Source of the DNA: Clostridiales bacterium UBA7285
GTDB taxonomy: Bacteria > Bacillota > Clostridia > Peptostreptococcales > Anaerovoracaceae
Assembly: GCA_002472145.1 (NCBI GenBank)
Contig: DKRJ01000001.1
Coordinates: 1-15,015 of the forward strand
Direction: 5' to 3'
Length of the DNA stretch: 15,015 nt
Shown here: piece after piece, positions 12,105-15,015 of the stretch
Layout: the number at the start of each line of letters is the position of its first letter
Numbering within the stretch: position 1 is the first letter of the stretch
Program-made: the position numbers and the translations under genes
The notes under the pieces: model-generated
Told to the model about the DNA's origin: nothing
The model's database searches: none
The model's input: the letters and a program-made list of their open reading frames with translations, nothing else

Positions 12105-13313
12105 ATGACAGAATACAGATGGGCGGAGCGCTCGGACTGGAAAGCCATTCTGGAGGCCGCGAACCACGCGTTTGCGCCGGACGAGCACACGGGGGATTTT
12201 GACGAGGACTCATCGGAGGAATCGTATTTCCCGCGCATCCTGCCGAAGATATATCAAAACGAAGAAACGGCGCCTCTTCACTATTTAGCTGTCGATGAGG
12301 GGCGCGTGATCGGAATGGTCGCGTCTTTTCCGACGACTACGGTCGTCGCGGGCGAGAGGCTCAGCGTCATCGGCATCGGAACGGTCTCGACCGTACCCGA
12401 CCGCCGCAGCGAGGGGAACATGAAGCGCCTGATGAATGACTCGCTCGAGGCAGCAAAGGCGCGCGGCGCCGATTACCTGGTCCTCGGCGGCCAGCGCCAG
12501 AGGTATGAAAACTGGGGCTTCGGCAAGGCCGGCATGAACCTGAGCCACGACTTCACCCGCGCCAACGCCGAGCATGTTTTCGGCGAGGGGGCCGATTTCG
12601 GCTTCGAGTTCAGGCCGCTCGATGAGACGGAGAGCGGATTTATCGAGGCGGAGCGCCGTCTGCGGGAATCGGCCGGGATATACGTCGTGCGCGAGCCGAG
12701 GCTGGAATGGAAGGCTCTCTGCTCTATGCACCACAAGCCTTTCGTCATCCTGAAGGACGGGGAATTCGCCGGCACGTTCATGATGAACGTAAAAAGATGC
12801 AAGAGCGGCAGGCTCGTGATCGACGACCTGAGACTCGAGGAGCCGCGCCTCGTCCTGGAGATCGCAAACGATATGCTCGCGCGCAGGTCGGATGTGCGCG
12901 ACCTGGTGATCGCACACACCGCTCCGGACGCGAAAACGTTCAACTCCCTTCTGGGCGGGGCGTGCGAGGAGACTCGCATATCCAACGACGAGAGCATTAA
13001 AATACTGAATTACAAAAATACGATATACTCGTATCTGAAATATCTGGTGTCGTACAGGCGCGTGGCGGACGGTTCTTTTACCGCTTCGTTCCCGAACGGC
13101 GAGAGGCTCAGGATCGGTGTCGCGGGCGGCGAGGCTTTCGCGGAAAGCCTACCGGACGGCGCCCCTGCCGACGTCCGGTTTTCCGAACTGGGCGCGGTGA
13201 ACGCGCTGTTCGGAAACGCCGCCGCTTTCACAGACTTCGGCTGCGGGCTGCCCGGAGCAGCCGCCGGATGGCTGCCGCTTCCGTTCTTCATGTACGCGTC
13301 CGATGAAACGTGA
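12105..13313 (+). CDS. Eis-like GNAT N-acetyltransferase
   Basis: The 402-residue length and layout match the Eis family: an N-terminal GNAT domain, a second GNAT-like middle domain, and a C-terminal SCP2-like domain (about 315-402). The acetyl-CoA motif is visible as STVPDRRSEGNM (95-106: P98, R101, G104), followed by YENWGFGKAGM (134-144), the usual end of the first GNAT domain. Characterised Eis proteins acetylate amines, including aminoglycosides and protein lysines; many bacterial relatives have no known substrate, so no resistance function should be read from this. It is cytosolic. It has a strong promoter and is followed 76 bp later by the aldolase-family gene on the same strand, with no clear terminator between, so the two are probably co-transcribed. 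Confidence 0.88.
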   Translation: MTEYRWAERSDWKAILEAANHAFAPDEHTGDFDEDSSEESYFPRILPKIYQNEETAPLHYLAVDEGRVIGMVASFPTTTVVAGERLSVIGIGTVSTVPDRRSEGNMKRLMNDSLEAAKARGADYLVLGGQRQRYENWGFGKAGMNLSHDFTRANAEHVFGEGADFGFEFRPLDETESGFIEAERRLRESAGIYVVREPRLEWKALCSMHHKPFVILKDGEFAGTFMMNVKRCKSGRLVIDDLRLEEPRLVLEIANDMLARRSDVRDLVIAHTAPDAKTFNSLLGGACEETRISNDESIKILNYKNTIYSYLKYLVSYRRVADGSFTASFPNGERLRIGVAGGEAFAESLPDGAPADVRFSELGAVNALFGNAAAFTDFGCGLPGAAAGWLPLPFFMYASDET

Positions 13314-13389
13314 ACCACACCTGAAACGCCGGAAGCGGACCGGCAGATCAGAACTGAAATAAAGACTTTATAAATCGGAGGGATGAACC

Positions 13390-14466
13390 ATGGCATACGA
13401 AATCAATGAAGCTAAGGAACTCGTAATAAAAGCGGGACTCGAACTCGTAAAAAAAGGCCTCGTCGCCAGGACGTGGGGAAATATCAGCGCCAGGATCTCC
13501 GATAAACAGATGGTGATAACACCCAGCGGCCGCGCGTATGATACTTTGACGCCGGACGACATCGTGACCGTCGACATCGATACACTGGAATACGAAGGGG
13601 ATATCAAGCCGTCGAGCGAAAAAGGCGTCCATGCCGCGGCGTATCAGCTCCACGAGGGGGCGGACTTTGTCATCCACACCCATCAGGAATACGCGACAGC
13701 GCTCTCGACACTCGGCAAGCGGTTTTTGATCGAAAAGGCCTTCCCGCGCCGCTCGGCGGTCCTCGGCCCGTCCGTCCCTACGGCTGAATACGGCATCTCG
13801 GGTTCTACGCGCCTCATAAACAACGTAAAGGAGTGCCTCGGCCAGAACCCGGAAAGCCGCGCGATCCTCATGCGCAACCACGGGGTCCTCGTCGTTGGGA
13901 CGTCGTACGACGAAGCCTTTGACGTTGCCGGCACTCTCGAGGAAGTCTCGATGAAGATCTACAGCAAGCTCACGAGCATCCGCCCGCCTGAACTCGATAA
14001 CGGCTACAGCCCTTACAAATACTGCACTGCATACAGGCGCGGCGTCACTTCCGAGTACAAGGAGTACAAGAACGTCTTTGACAACCGCCTCGTAAACTGC
14101 GTTATCGCCGCCAAAACGCCTTACATCACCCGCGCCGCCGAGCTCGGCCGCGCGATGCGCCCTTACATCGACGACATGGCGCAGATCGGCGGCCCGGCCA
14201 CCCGCTGCCTGCCGATCTGGGCGACGTCCCGCGACATCGCCCGCGCGCTCCCGAACGAGGCCTCCGGCGCAGTCCTGATCCCGCGCTTCGGCGCGATCTG
14301 CACAGGGCCGACAGAGGACGAAGCGGAAGCCATGATGCTCGTGCTGGATAAATGCGCCAGAGCCTTCCTGCTCGAGGACACGAAGTATAAGCCGACCCCG
14401 GTGAACCCGCTCATAGCGCTGTTCGAGCATAAATATTACGTTGATAAATATTCAAAACTGAAATAG
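13390..14466 (+). CDS. Class II aldolase/adducin-family protein with a degenerate second domain
   Basis: Residues 1 to about 200 form a class II aldolase/adducin domain with all zinc and catalytic positions: GNISAR (30-35), TPSG (44-47), PSSE (74-77, general acid/base E77), H96 and H98 in HTH, and H164 in RNHG. Related enzymes cleave or epimerise phosphorylated sugars such as fuculose or ribulose phosphate. At 358 residues it is much longer than FucA (about 215). The C-terminal part resembles a second copy of the fold core: CVIAAKTPYITRAAELG (237-253) aligns with residues 93-109 and AVLIPRFGAICTG (294-306) with 158-170, but the histidines are replaced. GGAGGG precedes the ATG by 7 nt. Substrate unknown. 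Confidence 0.88.
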   Translation: MAYEINEAKELVIKAGLELVKKGLVARTWGNISARISDKQMVITPSGRAYDTLTPDDIVTVDIDTLEYEGDIKPSSEKGVHAAAYQLHEGADFVIHTHQEYATALSTLGKRFLIEKAFPRRSAVLGPSVPTAEYGISGSTRLINNVKECLGQNPESRAILMRNHGVLVVGTSYDEAFDVAGTLEEVSMKIYSKLTSIRPPELDNGYSPYKYCTAYRRGVTSEYKEYKNVFDNRLVNCVIAAKTPYITRAAELGRAMRPYIDDMAQIGGPATRCLPIWATSRDIARALPNEASGAVLIPRFGAICTGPTEDEAEAMMLVLDKCARAFLLEDTKYKPTPVNPLIALFEHKYYVDKYSKLK

Positions 14467-14477
14467 TACTGAAATAG
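14457..14477 (+). repeat. Duplicated last codons and stop of the aldolase-family gene
   Basis: ACTGAAATAG occurs at 14457-14466 and again at 14468-14477, an 11-bp direct repeat. The first copy contains the final Leu and Lys codons and the TAG stop; the second is downstream. Confidence 0.8.
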
Positions 14478-14483
14478 CGCCGT

Positions 14484-14582
14484 GCGCCGAACCGCATAGC
14501 GGCGCGTCTCTAACGCCACGCGCGCGCCGAAACGCAGCGCGGAGCGCCTCTCACGCCGCCGGACCGCAGCGCAGAGCGCCGC
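14484..14582 (+). repeat. GC-rich imperfect tandem repeats behind the aldolase-family gene
   Basis: GCGCCGAACCGCATAGCGG.. at 14484 recurs in altered form at 14524 (GCGCCGAAACGCAGCGCGG..), a 40-bp offset with a shared CTC-AACGCC/CTC-CACGCC tail. A third partial copy (GGACCGCAGCGCAGAGCGCC, 14561-14580) is offset by 32 bp from the second. The surrounding gap (14467-14725) contains no coding frame that I can support. Confidence 0.7.
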
Positions 14583-14629
14583 GCACGTCGCGCGCATACC
14601 TGCGCGGGCCGGCGCCAAAACAGTAACAC

Positions 14630-14669
14630 ACGAAAAACAAGCGCCGCCTCGGTTCCCGAAGCGGCGCTT
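14630..14669 (-). terminator. Intrinsic terminator of the truncated gene at the window edge
   Basis: AAGCGCCGC (14639-14647) pairs perfectly with GCGGCGCTT (14661-14669), and TCGG/CCGA extend the stem after one mismatch, with a TTC loop. Reading the minus strand the stem runs into TTGTTTTTCG. It lies 57 bp beyond the stop codon of the gene at 14726 and is oriented to end it. The plus-strand side has only a weak T-run, so the aldolase-family gene may not be terminated efficiently by it. Confidence 0.87.
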
Positions 14670-14725
14670 CTGCGCTTTCACTGATTTTGTCAGTTGATCC
14701 TACTTGCGGATCCTGTCAGCGGATC

Positions 14726-15015
14726 CTATTTGTCATTGTCCCGGGTGAACGGGTTGTCGTAAGTCTGCGGCGTTTTACCCGGCTCGAATGAGTTCGGCAC
14801 CGTGTCCGACGCGCTGGACGGGACGTCTGTGCCGGCAGGAGCGTCCGCCGACGCCGGAACGTCCGGGGCAGCCGGAGTGGCCGCATCCGCTGTCTGCGGC
14901 GGCTGCTGAGGCTGAGTGCCAACGTTGTTATTTATATCCCATGGATTAGGGTATGAGGCGCTTGACGTTCCCTGGGCAGTCTGCTGTCCGCTCTGCCACG
15001 CAGTCTGCTGTCCGC
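14726..15015 (-). CDS. 3' end of a gene with a Q/P/A-rich, disordered C-terminal tail (partial)
   Basis: The frame is open from the window edge to a TAG at 14728-14726, giving 95 visible residues; the start lies outside. The visible part is low in hydrophobic residues and rich in Gln, Pro, Ala, Thr and Asp, with a near-tandem SGQQTA motif at the edge, a SYPNPWDINNN segment, a Pro/Ala-rich middle, and the end YDNPFTRDNDK. A long alternative frame on the same strand (14716-14922) is Arg-rich and non-natural in composition, so this frame is preferred; the terminator placed 57 bp downstream supports it. Such tails occur on membrane or zinc-ribbon proteins of Bacillota, but no domain is visible and no function is proposed. 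Confidence 0.75.
   Translation of the reverse strand, partial: GQQTAWQSGQQTAQGTSSASYPNPWDINNNVGTQPQQPPQTADAATPAAPDVPASADAPAGTDVPSSASDTVPNSFEPGKTPQTYDNPFTRDNDK

Noticed and set aside
13348..14430. 360-codon open frame antisense to the aldolase-family gene
   Set aside because: It mirrors a GC-rich real gene, has Arg/Ala/Asp-rich composition with no domain, and lacks a ribosome site. The plus-strand gene has catalytic motifs.

Overview
The window looks like part of a Clostridia-type (Bacillota) chromosome. Genes are GC-rich while promoters and intergenic gaps are AT-rich, most starts carry a strong GGAGG-type ribosome binding site, and the gene set (BioY without a dedicated ATPase, short-form CstA, OatA-like acyltransferase, Rrf2, DeoD, Eis-like GNAT) fits an anaerobic Gram-positive. 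I cannot name the genus. There are no transposases, phage genes, CRISPR arrays, tRNAs or rRNAs; most genes are housekeeping or envelope genes, and the unusual material sits between them.

Layout. Positions 72-860 (+) hold a 69-residue winged-helix protein and bioY, the biotin ECF transporter S component. Positions 1007-5144 (-) form a compact four-gene cluster, read right to left: a two-TM membrane protein, a MoxR-type AAA+ ATPase, a NorD/CobT-like von Willebrand A protein and a 95-residue protein. The ATPase plus VWA pairing suggests a metal-dependent protein assembly or remodelling machine tethered to the membrane. Upstream and separated by a terminator is cstA (5334-6797, -). Divergent from it, 7137-9160 (+) encodes an acyltransferase-3 membrane protein followed by a membrane-anchored SGNH esterase, which together equal one OatA-like O-acetyltransferase split into two genes. 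After a 410-bp AT-rich gap come an Rrf2 regulator (9572-10012, +), then convergent deoD and an EamA transporter (10164-11881, -). An Eis-like acetyltransferase and a class II aldolase-family protein (12105-14466, +) follow. The window closes in the 3' end of a minus-strand gene with a Q/P/A-rich tail (14726-15015).

The most notable non-genic signal is a set of short tandem repeats, each of a different unit, placed at or just behind stop codons: 4 x 32 bp after bioY, 19-bp units plus a hairpin between moxR and the VWA gene, 2 x 32 bp between the two acyltransferase genes, a diverged pair after the SGNH gene, 4 x 17 bp that include the deoD stop codon, and 11-, 40- and 32-bp duplications after the aldolase gene. 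At the acyltransferase locus, collapsing the 32-bp duplication puts the SGNH frame in register with the acyltransferase frame, so the gene pair may derive from a single fused gene. A second protein-level oddity is the aldolase-family protein: its C-terminal third looks like a second copy of the aldolase fold core that has lost the zinc-binding histidines.
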